The notes below the pieces were generated by a model that was not told the origin of the DNA, did no database searches, and was given only the letters and a program-made list of their open reading frames with translations. Both the position numbers and the translations under genes were made by a program. A stretch of DNA of 64,000 bases, taken from NCBI RefSeq assembly GCF_900114745.1, contig NZ_FOUB01000008.1:1-64000 (forward strand), given 5' to 3'. Origin of the DNA: Nitrosomonas communis. Lineage in GTDB: Bacteria > Pseudomonadota > Gammaproteobacteria > Burkholderiales > Nitrosomonadaceae. Positions 18,791 to 30,546 of this stretch are shown piece by piece (positions within the stretch are counted from its first letter, which is position 1; each line of letters begins with the position of its first letter).

Positions 18791-20275
18791 TTATAGCTTG
18801 CTATATGTCATATGTTCTAGCAAATTACCAACAGTAGCCTGCATTATTTCTGTCAAAGGAAACGGATATATTCCCAACCATAATACTGCAAAGGCCAGAA
18901 TGGCTAATAACATAAATTCACGTTTGGAAATATCTTCTAATGTTTCTACATTTACATTTGCCACAGCGCCAAATATGACACGCTTATACATCCACAAAGT
19001 ATAAGAAGCGCCTAGGATAAGCGTCATTGCAGCAAAAAATGCATACCAGAAATTAACTTGGATGGTTCCCATAATGACCATAAATTCTCCTACGAAACCA
19101 CTCGTACCAGGTAAACCTGCATTGGCCATAGCGAATACCATGAAAAAAGCAGCAAATATAGGCATTTTGTTAATCACACCACCATAATCAGCAATCTGGC
19201 GTGAGTGTAATCTGTCATATAATACACCTACGCATAAAAACATCGCTCCGGAAATGAATCCATGCGAAATCATCTGTACCATGGCCCCTTCTATTCCCAA
19301 ATCGTTCAATAGAAAAAAACCAAGTGTTACAAAACCCATATGTGATACCGATGAATAAGCAATAAGCTTTTTCATATCTTGCTGCATCAATGCGACTAAT
19401 CCAATATAGACCACCGCAATCAACGATAACAAGATCATCAAATCAGCAAGATATAAACTCGCATCAGGTGCAATCGGCAACGAAAATCGTAGAAAGCCAT
19501 AACCACCTAGCTTCAGTAATATAGCAGCCAACACGACCGACCCACCAGTAGGTGCTTCAACGTGGGCATCTGGTAACCAGGTATGCACCGGCCACATCGG
19601 TACTTTGACTGCAAATGCGAGTAAGAACGCAACAAATATTAATATTTGCGGTGTCATTGCAAGTGGTAGCTGGTGATAATCCAGTATTGAGAAACTGCCA
19701 TTGGACACGTAATACAAATAAATGAGAGCAATTAGCATTAACAGAGAACCAAGCAATGTATATAAAAAGAATTTGATCGCTGCATATACTCTGTTGGGAC
19801 CGCCCCAGACACCGATAATAATGAACATGGGAATCAGCGAAGCTTCCCAAAAAGTATAGAAAAGTACTGCATCCAATGAAGCAAAAACACCATTGACTAT
19901 GCCTGACATAATCAAAAAAGCACCTAGATACTGGGAGACACGTTGACGAATGACTTCCCATCCGGCTATTACGATTAAGGGTGTAATAAAGCAGTTCAGT
20001 AAGATCAGTGGCATAGATATGCCATCAATACCCAAATGATAATGCACATTCAGTCGCTCAAACCAAACATGATTTTCTATAAATTGCATCGTGCTCAACG
20101 AAGGATCAAAACGCATATAGAGCGGTAGCGCTACAATAAAACCAAAGATTGATCCGACGAGGGAGAGCCAGCGTGCTAATAAAGGATTACGATCACTGCC
20201 AATTGCCAAAACAATCAGACCAACAATAATAGGTAGCCAGATAACTAAACTTAATAGCGGGAATCCAAACAGCAT
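18791..20275 (-). CDS. nuoM: NADH-quinone oxidoreductase subunit M
   Basis: Second antiporter-like proton-pumping subunit; 494 residues. The block HYHLGIDGISMPLILL near residue 75, the glutamate region FWEASLIPMFIIIG near residue 145, and KVPMWPVHTWLPDAHVEAPT near residue 225 are all characteristic, with KKLIAYSSVSHMGFVTLG further on. It follows nuoL with a 102-base gap, the longest within the operon after nuoK/J. Confidence 0.97.
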   Translation of the reverse strand: MLFGFPLLSLVIWLPIIVGLIVLAIGSDRNPLLARWLSLVGSIFGFIVALPLYMRFDPSLSTMQFIENHVWFERLNVHYHLGIDGISMPLILLNCFITPLIVIAGWEVIRQRVSQYLGAFLIMSGIVNGVFASLDAVLFYTFWEASLIPMFIIIGVWGGPNRVYAAIKFFLYTLLGSLLMLIALIYLYYVSNGSFSILDYHQLPLAMTPQILIFVAFLLAFAVKVPMWPVHTWLPDAHVEAPTGGSVVLAAILLKLGGYGFLRFSLPIAPDASLYLADLMILLSLIAVVYIGLVALMQQDMKKLIAYSSVSHMGFVTLGFFLLNDLGIEGAMVQMISHGFISGAMFLCVGVLYDRLHSRQIADYGGVINKMPIFAAFFMVFAMANAGLPGTSGFVGEFMVIMGTIQVNFWYAFFAAMTLILGASYTLWMYKRVIFGAVANVNVETLEDISKREFMLLAILAFAVLWLGIYPFPLTEIMQATVGNLLEHMTYSKL

Positions 20276-20377
20276 GATTATTCCATTTCGTTTACATGTA
20301 AATGCGTTTTTGTTTTTTTAGAGCACCATGAAAACTACCATCCGGTACTTTGTCTTCTTTTCTCACACAATTTCTTT

Positions 20378-22324
20378 TCAGAAATAGTAAAGCCACAAGC
20401 TCATTAAAATAAAGATGCCTCCAATCATGGTAAATGCATAATGATATATGTAGCCTGATTGGAAACGTCGTGCCACAGAAGCTGTCAAAGCAACTACACG
20501 TGCTGTTCCATTGACAAAAAATCCATCTATGATTTTGACATCACCGATTTTCCACAAAGCAGATCCCAGTGCACGCGTTCCACCTGCAAATACCCATGAA
20601 TAAATCTCATCAATAAAATATTTGCGGTCGAGTAATGTATAGATTGGACCTGATAATCTCTTGATTTTACCAGGCCATTCTGTTTTATATAAATATAGAA
20701 ACCAAGCGGTGAGGATCCCACCAAGTGAAAGCCAGAAAGGTGCCGTTGAGAATGCATGCAGCATCATCCCGATGACACCGGTAAATTCTGCTTCTAATTT
20801 TGCAACCGCCTCATGTACCGGAAGTATCTGGATAGCCCCGGCAAAATAATCACCAAATACCATTGTTCCTATCAGCCAACCAGCAGCAACAGTTGGTACA
20901 GCCAATACGATAAGCGGAACGGTTACAACCCATGGCGATTCATGCAAATGGTCACGCGTATGGTCATCCATTCTTGTATCGCCATGAAATGTCAGAAACA
21001 TTAAGCGGAAAGTATATAGTGCCGTAACAAATACAGTAGCGAGTACACAAAAATAAGCAAATCCTGCACCTGGAATATTGGCAAATTTTGCTGCTTCGAT
21101 AATGGCATCTTTGGAGAAAAATCCAGAAAAACCGGGTACACCTGCACTGGCTAGCGCAGCAATGAACATTGTCCAGTAAGTGATGGGCATGTATTTCTTT
21201 AATCCCCCCATCTGACGCATATCTTGCTCATGATGCATGGCTATAATCACTGAGCCTGCACCAAGAAATAGCACTGCCTTGAAAAAGGCATGAGTCATAA
21301 GATGAAAAATAGCAATTGAATAAGCCGAAGCACCTAATGCAACCGTCATATAACCAAGCTGTGATAATGTAGAAAATGCAACTACACGTTTAATGTCATT
21401 TTGAACTACGGCAACCAGCGCCATAAATAAGGTCGTAATGGCACCTATTACCAAGATGGTGGATAACGCTGTTTCAGACAATTCAAAAAGAGGTGACATC
21501 CGGGCAACCATAAAGATACCGGCGGTTACCATAGTAGCCGCATGTATCAAAGCGGATATCGGAGTAGGACCTTCCATTGAATCGGGTAGCCACACATGTA
21601 ATGGGAACTGCGCAGATTTTCCCATAGCACCAACAAATAACAAGAGGCATATGACTGTCATCAACATCCAGGATTGTCCCGGTATGATTTCTATGAAATG
21701 CGAAGCCATATGATTTGCATGAGCGAATACGATTTCGTAATCAAGTGTCCCAAAATACATCAGGACTAATGCAATGCCCAGCAAAAAACCAAAATCTCCT
21801 ACCCGATTAACCAGAAAGGCTTTCAAGTTAGCGTATATTGCAGTGGGGCGTGTATACCAGAAACCGATAAGTAAATAAGAAACAAGCCCTACCGCTTCCC
21901 AGCCAAAGAAAAGCTGTAAGAAGTTATTAGACATCACTAGCATCAGCATGGAAAAAGTAAATAGCGAAATATAGCTAAAAAATCGCTGATACCCAGGATC
22001 GCCATGCATATAACCAATAGTGTAGATATGTACCATTAACGACACTAGAGTTACCACCACCATCATCGTGGCAGTAAGCAAATCAATTAAGAACCCGATC
22101 TCTAAATGAATATCTCCCAATACCATCCAGGTATACACACTACCGTTATATGTATTTCCTTGGTAAGTATCGAAAAAAATGATTAAAGAAGCGATTAGAG
22201 ATATGAAAACTAAGGAGATTGTCGTTCGATGACTCCAAATTGTGCCTATGAAACGACCAAATAGCCCAGCTATGATTGCACCCATCAGTGGTGCCAGCGG
22301 GACCAGTAAATAAAGTTTTTCCAT
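20378..22324 (-). CDS. nuoL: NADH-quinone oxidoreductase subunit L
   Basis: Largest antiporter-like subunit, 648 residues, at the distal tip of the membrane arm with the lateral helix at its C-terminus. Signature blocks: NFLQLFFGWEAVGLVSYLLIG near residue 135, KSAQFPLHVWLPDSMEGPTP near residue 236, KRVVAFSTLSQLGYM near residue 315 and GFSGFFSKDAI near residue 400. Spacing of 71 bases after nuoK supports a single transcript. Confidence 0.97.
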   Translation of the reverse strand: MEKLYLLVPLAPLMGAIIAGLFGRFIGTIWSHRTTISLVFISLIASLIIFFDTYQGNTYNGSVYTWMVLGDIHLEIGFLIDLLTATMMVVVTLVSLMVHIYTIGYMHGDPGYQRFFSYISLFTFSMLMLVMSNNFLQLFFGWEAVGLVSYLLIGFWYTRPTAIYANLKAFLVNRVGDFGFLLGIALVLMYFGTLDYEIVFAHANHMASHFIEIIPGQSWMLMTVICLLLFVGAMGKSAQFPLHVWLPDSMEGPTPISALIHAATMVTAGIFMVARMSPLFELSETALSTILVIGAITTLFMALVAVVQNDIKRVVAFSTLSQLGYMTVALGASAYSIAIFHLMTHAFFKAVLFLGAGSVIIAMHHEQDMRQMGGLKKYMPITYWTMFIAALASAGVPGFSGFFSKDAIIEAAKFANIPGAGFAYFCVLATVFVTALYTFRLMFLTFHGDTRMDDHTRDHLHESPWVVTVPLIVLAVPTVAAGWLIGTMVFGDYFAGAIQILPVHEAVAKLEAEFTGVIGMMLHAFSTAPFWLSLGGILTAWFLYLYKTEWPGKIKRLSGPIYTLLDRKYFIDEIYSWVFAGGTRALGSALWKIGDVKIIDGFFVNGTARVVALTASVARRFQSGYIYHYAFTMIGGIFILMSLWLYYF

Positions 22325-22395
22325 CTATGTTATGAAATATTAATTGTCAGTTATCAAATAGTTTTGTATTTGTAAAGAAGCAAAAACTTACCTTC

Positions 22396-22701
22396 TCAGC
22401 CTTTCAACTCATCAAGGTCATCCACATTAATGGTATGCAAATTACGAAAGAGTACTACCAGTATGGCAAGCCCAATAGCCGCTTCTGCAGCTGCTACAGT
22501 CAGAATAAAGAAAACAAAAATCTGCCCTGCTACATCCTGGAGAAAATGAGAAAAAGCAATAAAATTTATATTGACTGCCAATAGCATTAATTCGATTGAC
22601 ATTAATAGAATAATTACATTTTTTCTATTGAGGAAAATACCAACTACGCCTATCGCAAACAATATTGCACCAAGAACGAGATAATGAGATAACGATATCA
22701 A
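22396..22701 (-). CDS. nuoK: NADH-quinone oxidoreductase subunit K
   Basis: Three-helix membrane subunit of complex I; 101 residues, the standard length. It shows [20 protein letters not shown] at the start and [17 protein letters not shown], which contains the conserved membrane Glu needed for proton translocation, then [14 protein letters not shown] with the second conserved Glu. It lies between nuoJ and nuoL as in all standard nuo operons. Confidence 0.97.
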   Translation of the reverse strand: MISLSHYLVLGAILFAIGVVGIFLNRKNVIILLMSIELMLLAVNINFIAFSHFLQDVAGQIFVFFILTVAAAEAAIGLAILVVLFRNLHTINVDDLDELKG

Positions 22702-22765
22702 CTAACCACCTTTTAATCTGAATGTATATAATGAATAGTTTTATTTTTATATCAGTGTACGATTT

Positions 22766-23371
22766 TTATTCTTTGCTCTCAGAAGGGATACAAACTATTC
22801 TTAACCGGTCTTCTCGTTTAACTGCAACTTGCTTTGAAGGGTTCGGTGATTTTTTATCGGTACGATAACGTAAAGTAAGCGCAATCGCTGCCACCATTGC
22901 TACCAATAAAATAACTGCTGCTAATTCAAATGCATAGACATACTCGGTATATATCAAACGCCCTAGTTCTTTGGTATTGCTATAATCAGTCCCATGGGGT
23001 TGTGGAACTGGCATATTCTCTAGATTGAACTGCTTTCCCATCAAGACCATACTCATTTCAATAGCTAAAACGAGCGATAATAATGCGCCAAATGGAAACC
23101 ATTTCCAAAAACCTTCACGCAATTGCTCAAGATTAATATCCAGCATCATGACGACGAATAGGAATAAAACCATGACAGCGCCCACATAAACCAACACCAA
23201 GGTAATAGCAAGAAACTCAGCTTCCAGAAGCAACCATATTCCAGCAGAACTAAAAAAAGCAAGCACTAACAGCAAAGCTGCATAGACTGGATTACGCAAG
23301 GTAATGACTCCTAGTGCAGAGAAAACTAATACCCCAGAAAAAAAATAAAATAAGAAATCCTGAAAGTTCAT
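22766..23371 (-). CDS. nuoJ: NADH-quinone oxidoreductase subunit J
   Basis: Membrane subunit of 201 residues with five predicted helices. NPVYAALLLVLAFFSSAGIWLLLEAEFLA splits here into the conserved NPVYAALLLVLAFF and LEAEFLAITLVLVYVGAVMV blocks; the latter is the pi-bulge helix of complex I. The C-terminal tail from about residue 170 is polar and cytoplasmic. It starts 18 bases after the nuoI stop. Confidence 0.96.
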   Translation of the reverse strand: MNFQDFLFYFFSGVLVFSALGVITLRNPVYAALLLVLAFFSSAGIWLLLEAEFLAITLVLVYVGAVMVLFLFVVMMLDINLEQLREGFWKWFPFGALLSLVLAIEMSMVLMGKQFNLENMPVPQPHGTDYSNTKELGRLIYTEYVYAFELAAVILLVAMVAAIALTLRYRTDKKSPNPSKQVAVKREDRLRIVCIPSESKE

Positions 23372-23389
23372 GTGCGTTAATTTATATGT

Positions 23390-23878
23390 TTATCGATAAG
23401 GTGCATCTGCTTCTCTGTCTTTTGCGATCTGCTCTTCATAACGCTCTCCAAATGCAAGTAGCATTTCTTTTGTATACATCAGATCACCTTGTTTTTCGCC
23501 ATGGTATTCAAAAATACGAGTTTCAACGATCGCATCGACCGGACAAGCTTCCTCACAAAAACCACAATATATACACTTAATCCCGTCAATATCATAACGA
23601 GTGGTACGCCGAGTTCCATCTTCTCGCTCTTCTGACTCAATGGTGATGGCTAATGCGGGACATACCGCCTCACACAATTTACAAGCGATACAACGTTCTT
23701 CTCCATTAGGATAACGGCGCAACGCATGCAATCCACGGAACCGTGGTGATAGGGGTGTTTTCTCCTCTGGATAATGTACCGTTATTTTGGGCGCAAAAAG
23801 ATAGCGTCCAGTAACTTTCATTCCTTTCAATAATTCAAACAGGAAAAAGGATTTAAAAAAATGCTTAATACGTTCCAT
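23390..23878 (-). CDS. nuoI: NADH-quinone oxidoreductase subunit I
   Basis: Peripheral-arm subunit carrying two 4Fe-4S clusters (N6a and N6b) on the route to the quinone site. Both ferredoxin motifs are intact: [12 protein letters not shown] near residue 63 and [12 protein letters not shown] near residue 103. The N-terminal amphipathic stretch ([15 protein letters not shown]) contacts the membrane arm. The 162-residue length is normal and the gene is 14 bases after nuoH. Confidence 0.97.
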   Translation of the reverse strand: MERIKHFFKSFFLFELLKGMKVTGRYLFAPKITVHYPEEKTPLSPRFRGLHALRRYPNGEERCIACKLCEAVCPALAITIESEEREDGTRRTTRYDIDGIKCIYCGFCEEACPVDAIVETRIFEYHGEKQGDLMYTKEMLLAFGERYEEQIAKDREADAPYR

Positions 23879-23892
23879 TTCTCTCCCTCCTT

Positions 23893-24996
23893 TTATTTAA
23901 ACCATAGATTCAGTGGAAACAACTCCTTACTTGATTCAGGTAGCTGTAATAATATACCTAATAGAAGAATCCATATCAAAGTAATCGGTATAAATATCTT
24001 CCAACCAAGCCGCATAATCTGGTCATAACGATACCGCGGGAAAGTAGCCCGGAACCATAAGAAGAAAAATAACATAAACGCTATTTTCATTAACAGCCAT
24101 ACAATCCCAGGTATTAAGTTAAACGGTGCAATATTCAATGGAGGAAGCCAGCCACCTAAAAACATGATGCTGGTAAGTGTCGCAACCAAAATCATATTGG
24201 CATATTCTGCCAAGAAAAAGACAGTAAATGCCATTCCTGAATAATCAACATGGAATCCAGCTACAATTTCTGATTCACCCTCGGCAACATCGAATGGAGC
24301 ACGATTTGTCTCAGCCACACCAGAGATAAAATAAACCAGGAACATGGGAAATAGAGGAATTAAATACCAATTCAGAAAACTATCACCTTGTTGTCCCTTA
24401 ACGATATCTCCCAAATTCAAACTTTCAGCCATCATTAATACACAAACAAGCGCAAAACCCATCGCTAATTCATATGAAACCACCTGCGCCGCTGATCGCA
24501 TCGATCCCAGAAACGCATATTTAGAATTAGAAGCCCATCCTGCTATGATCACACCATAAACACCCAATGAAGTCATCGCTAAAATATAGAGCAAGCCAGC
24601 ATTGATATCAGCAAGTACGAGTTCGGGTGAAAAAGGTACCACTGCCCATGCTGCCAGGGCCGGTGCGATCGTAAGAATAGGTGCAAGCAGAAACAAAAAC
24701 TTGTTGGCGCCAGTGGGAATGATGATTTCTTTCATGATCGCCTTTACCGCATCTGCGATAGGCTGCCCCCAACCACGCAACCATGGAATACCGAAAAAAG
24801 TGACTCGATTAGGCCCTACCCTAATCTGCATATAAGCAATGATCTTACGCTCAGCAAATGTGAGATAGGCAACCGCTAAAAGCAACGGCACAACAATCGC
24901 AAAGATATAGAAAAGGTTCTTTGCCAGGATAAAAACTGTTATGCCCCATTCAGTACCAAACATCTGTTCAAACAGTTGTTGTGTATAGTCCATCAA
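23893..24996 (-). CDS. nuoH: NADH-quinone oxidoreductase subunit H
   Basis: Membrane subunit forming part of the quinone chamber; 367 residues with eight predicted helices. Conserved blocks: [21 protein letters not shown] near residue 63 (broken by no indel), [16 protein letters not shown], and [20 protein letters not shown] near residue 230, where the charged loop lines the quinone cavity. The neighbour nuoG ends 18 bases upstream. Confidence 0.97.
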   Translation of the reverse strand: MMDYTQQLFEQMFGTEWGITVFILAKNLFYIFAIVVPLLLAVAYLTFAERKIIAYMQIRVGPNRVTFFGIPWLRGWGQPIADAVKAIMKEIIIPTGANKFLFLLAPILTIAPALAAWAVVPFSPELVLADINAGLLYILAMTSLGVYGVIIAGWASNSKYAFLGSMRSAAQVVSYELAMGFALVCVLMMAESLNLGDIVKGQQGDSFLNWYLIPLFPMFLVYFISGVAETNRAPFDVAEGESEIVAGFHVDYSGMAFTVFFLAEYANMILVATLTSIMFLGGWLPPLNIAPFNLIPGIVWLLMKIAFMLFFFLWFRATFPRYRYDQIMRLGWKIFIPITLIWILLLGILLQLPESSKELFPLNLWFK

Positions 24997-25014
24997 CGAA
25001 TCTCACTCGTATTT

Positions 25015-27423
25015 TTATAATTTTTCTACAGAAATTTCCCCAAACATTTCACCGAGGGCTATAGAATTGGAATGCGCGCAAGCTACACGCACACAATTGG
25101 CAGGAAGCCCATCATCACAAGCTACTTCAAACTGCGCTTCACCCTCTCCCTGTTTTACCCTAACTATCTCGCCTTCGCTCACATTAAACTGTTCAAGCAA
25201 TGCAGAAGACAACCATGTTTTCGGTGGCGCCGCATCACGAGTTAACTGTAAAGATTCAGCACGCCGTACAATAGGATCTGCCTGATAAATTGGAACCTCT
25301 CCAATGCGCTGCAAGCCAGCCATTTCCTCGGAAGATATCCTCACCTCATAATCTTTTATATCATTACTAAGGTATCTTGTAATGGCGTCTTCAGCCGGAA
25401 TAACCTGTGCGCGAATTTGCTCCGATGTTTCGTAATCAAAACCCTCTAATTGCAGCAAATTACCCAACACCCGCAATACTTTCCAGCCAGGACGAGTATC
25501 TCCCAAAGGTGCAACCACGCCGTTGAAGCTTTGCACCCGCCCCTCTGTATTCACAAATGTGCCAGAGGTTTCTGTAAAAGGGGCAATAGGCAAAATTACA
25601 TCCGCATAATTCGCAACATTGCCCTTAAAAGAGCTCAGAGCAACAACGAATTCAGCATTGCTCATTACTTTCATCGCTTGCTGCGGATTGTATGCATCAA
25701 ATTCTGGCTCCAGATTCATGAGTATGTAGGCTTGACAAGGGGTCACAACATTATTCGAACTATTACCCAGCATTTGTGCCGCATTGAATTGAGAGCCATG
25801 CTCAGCACGCTTGATTTCAGATCCCAACACACCTTGATTTGGAATCGCCCCTGCGAGATAGGCACCTACACTGTTTGCTGCCTCCCCAAGAAATCCAAAT
25901 TTTGCTCCTGTTAATGTGGCAATTACTTGCGCGATCGCATGGATATCTGCATAGGATGGATGATGCTGAGCGATATTACCTAAAAAAATGGCAGCAGGGC
26001 TATTAGCCAGCAAACTATTCGCAATTGCGCGTGCGTCATCGGTAATTTTTACTGCTTCCAATGACTGCATGATATGCTCAGATATCCCTTCGCTAGATTT
26101 AGTTTCCATTATCGCTTTAAGAACTCGCGCCAACATATGCACCATTTCAGAAGGTGCAGCGATTGCACGATTTGCGATCTTCATTAATAGATCATCGTCC
26201 ATCGGATTAATAATGCTGAGCTGCGCTCCATTTTTCACTGCCTGCCGGAAACGATGAGCCAGAAGAGGATGGTCCTTGCGTAAGGTACTGCCAACGATTA
26301 AAACTGATTTCAATTGTGGAATATCAGCGATGCTCATTCCTAGCCATGGCACACCTTGAAGGTGGCTATCAGCCCGGAAATCCGATTGGCGTACACGATG
26401 ATCTATATTCCCTCCCCCTAGTGCTCGTATTAATTTCTGTAATAAAAAGAGCTCTTCCAAGGTGCTATGAGCCGATCCTAAAGCCCCGATACCCTTTACA
26501 CCATGCCTTTCCATCACTGATTTTAAGCTCTCGACAGTAAATATCAGTGCTTCCTGCCAATCACACGTATGCCACTGACCATTGCGCTTGATCATGGGGG
26601 TGGTCAAACGGTCTTCCGAATTTAACCCTTCGTAGGAAAAACGATCTTTATCCGATAACCAACATTCGTTAATTTCTTCATTGTCACGGGGTAAAACTCG
26701 CATCACGCGGTCTAGCTTTACTTGCACTACTAAATTACTGCCTAGACCACAATGAGGACTGATCGATTTTCTACGTGAAAGCTCCCATGGACGCGCGGTA
26801 TAGCGAAATGGTTTACTCACCAGAGCGCCCACTGGACAGAGATCTATCACGTTTCCTGATAATTCTGAATCAACCGTTTTACCAACAAACGATAAAATTT
26901 CTGAATGCTCACCACGACCCGCCATACCTAATTCCATGATCCCTGCAATTTCCTGACCAAAACGTACACAACGGGTGCAATGTATGCAGCGTGTCATATC
27001 AGTTGAAATAAGAGGACCCAGGTTTTTATTTGTGACTACCCGTTTTTCTTCCTGATAACGTGATTCACTGGCGCCATAACCCACCGCCAGATCTTGTAGC
27101 TGACATTCACCACCTTGATCGCAAATGGGACAATCCAACGGGTGGTTGATAAGCAAAAACTCCATTACACCTTTTTGCGCCGTCACTGCCTGCTGCGAGT
27201 GTGTATAAACTTTCATCCCTTCTGTTGCAGGTGTCGCACAAGCAGGTAAGGGTTTAGGCGCTTTCTCCACTTGCACCAAACACATGCGGCAATTGGCCGC
27301 GATCGACAACTTTTTGTGATAGCAAAAATGAGGAATATAAATCCCGAGTTGTCTTGCACCATCCATCACGGTGCTACCTTTGGATACAGTTACTTGCTTA
27401 CCATTGATTTCGATATTGATCAT
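25015..27423 (-). CDS. nuoG: NADH-quinone oxidoreductase subunit G
   Basis: Iron-sulfur subunit of the peripheral arm, 802 residues. The N-terminal 2Fe-2S ferredoxin domain has HFCYHKKLSIAANCRMCLVQ and the later PACATP cysteine. The next cluster region contains CPICDQGGECQLQD, and the 4Fe-4S motif is TRCIHCTRCVRFGQE. The remainder is a molybdopterin oxidoreductase-like domain that no longer binds the cofactor. SPHCGLGSNL marks the start of that domain but lacks the full set for the extra N7 cluster of E. coli. It is separated by 59 bases from nuoF. Confidence 0.96.
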   Translation of the reverse strand: MINIEINGKQVTVSKGSTVMDGARQLGIYIPHFCYHKKLSIAANCRMCLVQVEKAPKPLPACATPATEGMKVYTHSQQAVTAQKGVMEFLLINHPLDCPICDQGGECQLQDLAVGYGASESRYQEEKRVVTNKNLGPLISTDMTRCIHCTRCVRFGQEIAGIMELGMAGRGEHSEILSFVGKTVDSELSGNVIDLCPVGALVSKPFRYTARPWELSRRKSISPHCGLGSNLVVQVKLDRVMRVLPRDNEEINECWLSDKDRFSYEGLNSEDRLTTPMIKRNGQWHTCDWQEALIFTVESLKSVMERHGVKGIGALGSAHSTLEELFLLQKLIRALGGGNIDHRVRQSDFRADSHLQGVPWLGMSIADIPQLKSVLIVGSTLRKDHPLLAHRFRQAVKNGAQLSIINPMDDDLLMKIANRAIAAPSEMVHMLARVLKAIMETKSSEGISEHIMQSLEAVKITDDARAIANSLLANSPAAIFLGNIAQHHPSYADIHAIAQVIATLTGAKFGFLGEAANSVGAYLAGAIPNQGVLGSEIKRAEHGSQFNAAQMLGNSSNNVVTPCQAYILMNLEPEFDAYNPQQAMKVMSNAEFVVALSSFKGNVANYADVILPIAPFTETSGTFVNTEGRVQSFNGVVAPLGDTRPGWKVLRVLGNLLQLEGFDYETSEQIRAQVIPAEDAITRYLSNDIKDYEVRISSEEMAGLQRIGEVPIYQADPIVRRAESLQLTRDAAPPKTWLSSALLEQFNVSEGEIVRVKQGEGEAQFEVACDDGLPANCVRVACAHSNSIALGEMFGEISVEKL

Positions 27424-27482
27424 CGATTACAAACTCTCGGATTAATCACACATAAAAAAGAACCACATCGACAAAGTGCTCA

Positions 27483-28760
27483 TCACACCATGCACTTCTT
27501 ATGCTCAATGTGATACACAAACTCATCTCGAAAATGCTGCAACATTGCGCGCACGGGCATTGCCGCTGCATCGCCTAACGCACAAATGGTGCGTCCTTGA
27601 ATATTGTCAGCCAGATTATCGAGCAAATCCAGATCTTCTGACCTACCTTTCCCGTGCTCTATGCGATTGATAATACGATAAAGCCAGCCCGTTCCTTCCC
27701 TACATGGTGTACACTGACCACAGGATTCTTCATAATAAAAATAAGATAAGCGTTCCAGCGCTCTCACCATACAGGTTGTGTCATCCATGATAATGACTGC
27801 CCCCGAACCGAGCATTGATCCGGCTTTAGCGATTGAGTCATAGTCCATATCTGTTTGCATCATCACATCACCCGGTAGAACAGGCATGGAAGACCCTCCA
27901 GGAATACATCCTTTTAGTTTTCTGCCACCGCGCATTCCCCCTGCCATTTCTAGAAGCTTCGCAAAAGGAGTTCCTAGCGGTACTTCATAATTGCCTGGCT
28001 TATTAACATGGCCTGATACTGAAAAAATCTTGGTGCCACCATTGTTGGGTTTCCCTAGCTGCAAGTATTTCTCTCCACCATGGCGCATGATCCAAGGTAC
28101 TGATGCAAATGTTTCCGTATTGTTGATAGTTGTTGGTTTACCGTAAAGACCATAGCTTGCAGGAAAAGGCGGCTTGAAACGGGGCTGACCTTTCTTACCT
28201 TCTATCGATTCAAGTAGTGCTGTTTCCTCTCCACAAATATACGCTCCATAGCCATGATGATTGTTTAGCTGGAAGCTAAATTCTGAACCTAAAATATTGT
28301 TCCCTAGAAAACCAGCTTGACGTGCTTCCTCGACAGCTTCTTCCATACGCTCGTAGGTTTCCCAGATCTCGCCATGAACATAGTTATAACCTGCTTTAAC
28401 CCCGATGGCATAAGCAGCAATCGCCATACCTTCAATCAAGATATGCGGATTGTATCGCATGATGTCGCGATCTTTAAATGTACCTGGCTCACCTTCATCA
28501 GAATTGCATACCAGATACTTATCTCCCTCGTATTGACGGGGCATGAAACTCCATTTCAAGCCTGTGGGGAATCCTGCACCCCCACGACCACGTAATGCGG
28601 ATTTTTTGACCTCTTCAATAACATTTTCAGGAGGGATCTTATTGGCAATAATTTTTCTGAGAGCAGTATAGCCATCACGCTTAAGATAGCTTTTTAACCT
28701 CCAGTTATCACGATCAGTTGGATCTACACCAGCTAAAATCACCTGGACAGACTGAGTCAT
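27483..28760 (-). CDS. nuoF: NADH-quinone oxidoreductase subunit F
   Basis: NADH- and FMN-binding subunit where electrons enter complex I; 425 residues. The FMN/NADH glycine-rich block [15 protein letters not shown] lies near residue 60, a second block is [16 protein letters not shown] near residue 175, and the N3 4Fe-4S motif is [14 protein letters not shown] near residue 345. Its ATG overlaps the nuoE stop as ATGA, so NuoE and NuoF are translationally coupled, matching their 1:1 pairing in the dehydrogenase module. Confidence 0.97.
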   Translation of the reverse strand: MTQSVQVILAGVDPTDRDNWRLKSYLKRDGYTALRKIIANKIPPENVIEEVKKSALRGRGGAGFPTGLKWSFMPRQYEGDKYLVCNSDEGEPGTFKDRDIMRYNPHILIEGMAIAAYAIGVKAGYNYVHGEIWETYERMEEAVEEARQAGFLGNNILGSEFSFQLNNHHGYGAYICGEETALLESIEGKKGQPRFKPPFPASYGLYGKPTTINNTETFASVPWIMRHGGEKYLQLGKPNNGGTKIFSVSGHVNKPGNYEVPLGTPFAKLLEMAGGMRGGRKLKGCIPGGSSMPVLPGDVMMQTDMDYDSIAKAGSMLGSGAVIIMDDTTCMVRALERLSYFYYEESCGQCTPCREGTGWLYRIINRIEHGKGRSEDLDLLDNLADNIQGRTICALGDAAAMPVRAMLQHFRDEFVYHIEHKKCMV

Positions 28761-29233
28761 TTGCGCAATTCCTCCAGCAATTGATCTATTTGCTCATTGG
28801 ACATAAAACTACACATACGCTTGTTATTAACCAACAAAACTGGAGCATCTCCACACGCTCCCATACATTCGCCTTCCTTGAGCGTGAAGAGTCCGTCAGC
28901 TGTAGTTTCATTAAACCCTATTCCAAGCTTTTGCTTTAAATAATTCGCCGCATCATTTCCGCCCGATAAGGCACATGGCAAATTAGTACATACTGTAAGC
29001 TTATACTTCCCTAGGGGCTTCAAATTGTACATGCCATAAAATGTCGCTACTTCATATACTGCAATAGCCGGCATACCTAAATATTTGGCAATGTAATCCA
29101 TGGTTTCGGTAGCGAGCCAGCCTTTTTCATCCTGCGCAATAGCAAGTGCGGACATCACTGCCGATTGTTTTTGGTCGGCTGGGTATTTTGCAATCTCTCG
29201 ATTTATTTTTTCCAAGGATTCAGCGCTTAACAT
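28757..29233 (-). CDS. nuoE: NADH-quinone oxidoreductase subunit E
   Basis: Thioredoxin-fold subunit with the N1a 2Fe-2S cluster; 158 residues. The four ligands are visible as CTNLPC (first pair, about residues 88-93) and [11 protein letters not shown] (second pair, about 129-133). The helical N-terminal part [21 protein letters not shown] is typical. Start ATG at 29233, 12 bases after nuoD; the stop overlaps nuoF by 4 bases. Confidence 0.97.
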   Translation of the reverse strand: MLSAESLEKINREIAKYPADQKQSAVMSALAIAQDEKGWLATETMDYIAKYLGMPAIAVYEVATFYGMYNLKPLGKYKLTVCTNLPCALSGGNDAANYLKQKLGIGFNETTADGLFTLKEGECMGACGDAPVLLVNNKRMCSFMSNEQIDQLLEELRK

Positions 29234-29245
29234 TTCTTTTTTTAT

Positions 29246-30499
29246 TTATCTGTCTATTTCACCAAAAACAATATCTTGTGTACCTATAATGGCAACTAAA
29301 TCAGCAATCATGTGACCACGTGACATTTCATCTATTGAGGCTAAATGAGCAAATCCTGGTGCGCGAATTTTTAAACGGTAGGGTTTGTTGCCACTGTCAG
29401 AGATAATATAGATACCAAATTCCCCTTTGGGATGTTCAACTGCCGCATATACTTCGCCAGGTGGAACATGAATACCTTCAGTGAAAAGCTTGAAGTGATG
29501 AATCAACTCTTCCATGTTCTGTTTCATGGTCACACGAGAAGGAGGCGCAACTTTATGATTATCAATTATAACTGGACCAGGATTGCGGCGTAGCCATTCA
29601 ATACACTGCTTAATGATCCGTGTAGACTGCCGCATTTCTTCTATACGCACTAAATAGCGATCATAGCAGTCACCATTAACTCCTACCGGTATATCAAAAT
29701 CAAGCTTATCATAGACCTCATAGGGCTGTTTTTTGCGTAAATCCCATTCCACTCCGGAACCTCGCAGCATTGGCCCGGTAAAACCCAAAGCTTTGGCGCG
29801 CTCGGGTGAAACCACACCAATATTTACTAATCTTTGTTTCCAGATACGATTATCAGTCAGAAGCGTTTCATATTCATCGACGTATTTCGGAAAACGATTA
29901 GTAAAATCTTCTATAAAATCAAGTAGAGATCCCTGACGATTTTCATTTCTTTTTTGTGTTTCCTTTTCGTCATGAATTTGTGAGACTTGATACTGAGGCA
30001 TTGTGTCAGGCAGATCTCGATATACGCCACCAGGTCGATAATAGGCTGCATGCATTCTCGCTCCTGACACAGCTTCATAGCAGTCCATCAAATCTTCTCT
30101 GTCACGGAATGCATAGAGAAATACTGTCATGGCTCCCACATCTAGCGCATGGGCTCCTAGCCAAAGTAAATGATTCAATATTCTCGTTATTTCATCAAAC
30201 ATAACCCGTATATACTGGGCTCGCAATGGCACCTCAATTTGCAATAACCGCTCAACTGCCATTACATACGCATGCTCATTTACCATCATTGAAACATAAT
30301 CCAGCCGGTCCATATAAGGCACTGACTGAATATAAGTCTTGTTTTCGGCCAATTTTTCTGTGGCACGATGTAACAATCCAATATGCGGATCTAATCGCCT
30401 GATTACTTCACCATCTAATTCCATTACCAACCGTAAAACACCGTGTGCAGCAGGGTGTTGTGGTCCAAAATTCATGGTGTAATTACGTATTTCAGCCAT
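29246..30499 (-). CDS. nuoD: NADH-quinone oxidoreductase subunit D
   Basis: 49-kDa-type subunit that forms the quinone-reduction site with NuoB; 417 residues. It starts with the conserved [20 protein letters not shown], whose GPQHPAAHG loop lines the quinone pocket, followed by [14 protein letters not shown] and [14 protein letters not shown]. The C-terminus ends DIVFGEIDR, the universal ending. Separate from NuoC here, unlike the NuoCD fusion of E. coli. Confidence 0.97.
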   Translation of the reverse strand: MAEIRNYTMNFGPQHPAAHGVLRLVMELDGEVIRRLDPHIGLLHRATEKLAENKTYIQSVPYMDRLDYVSMMVNEHAYVMAVERLLQIEVPLRAQYIRVMFDEITRILNHLLWLGAHALDVGAMTVFLYAFRDREDLMDCYEAVSGARMHAAYYRPGGVYRDLPDTMPQYQVSQIHDEKETQKRNENRQGSLLDFIEDFTNRFPKYVDEYETLLTDNRIWKQRLVNIGVVSPERAKALGFTGPMLRGSGVEWDLRKKQPYEVYDKLDFDIPVGVNGDCYDRYLVRIEEMRQSTRIIKQCIEWLRRNPGPVIIDNHKVAPPSRVTMKQNMEELIHHFKLFTEGIHVPPGEVYAAVEHPKGEFGIYIISDSGNKPYRLKIRAPGFAHLASIDEMSRGHMIADLVAIIGTQDIVFGEIDR

Positions 30500-30546
30500 A
30501 TCCTAAGCTATCCCAGCATCAAAAAAGATATGTTTTGATTTCATAT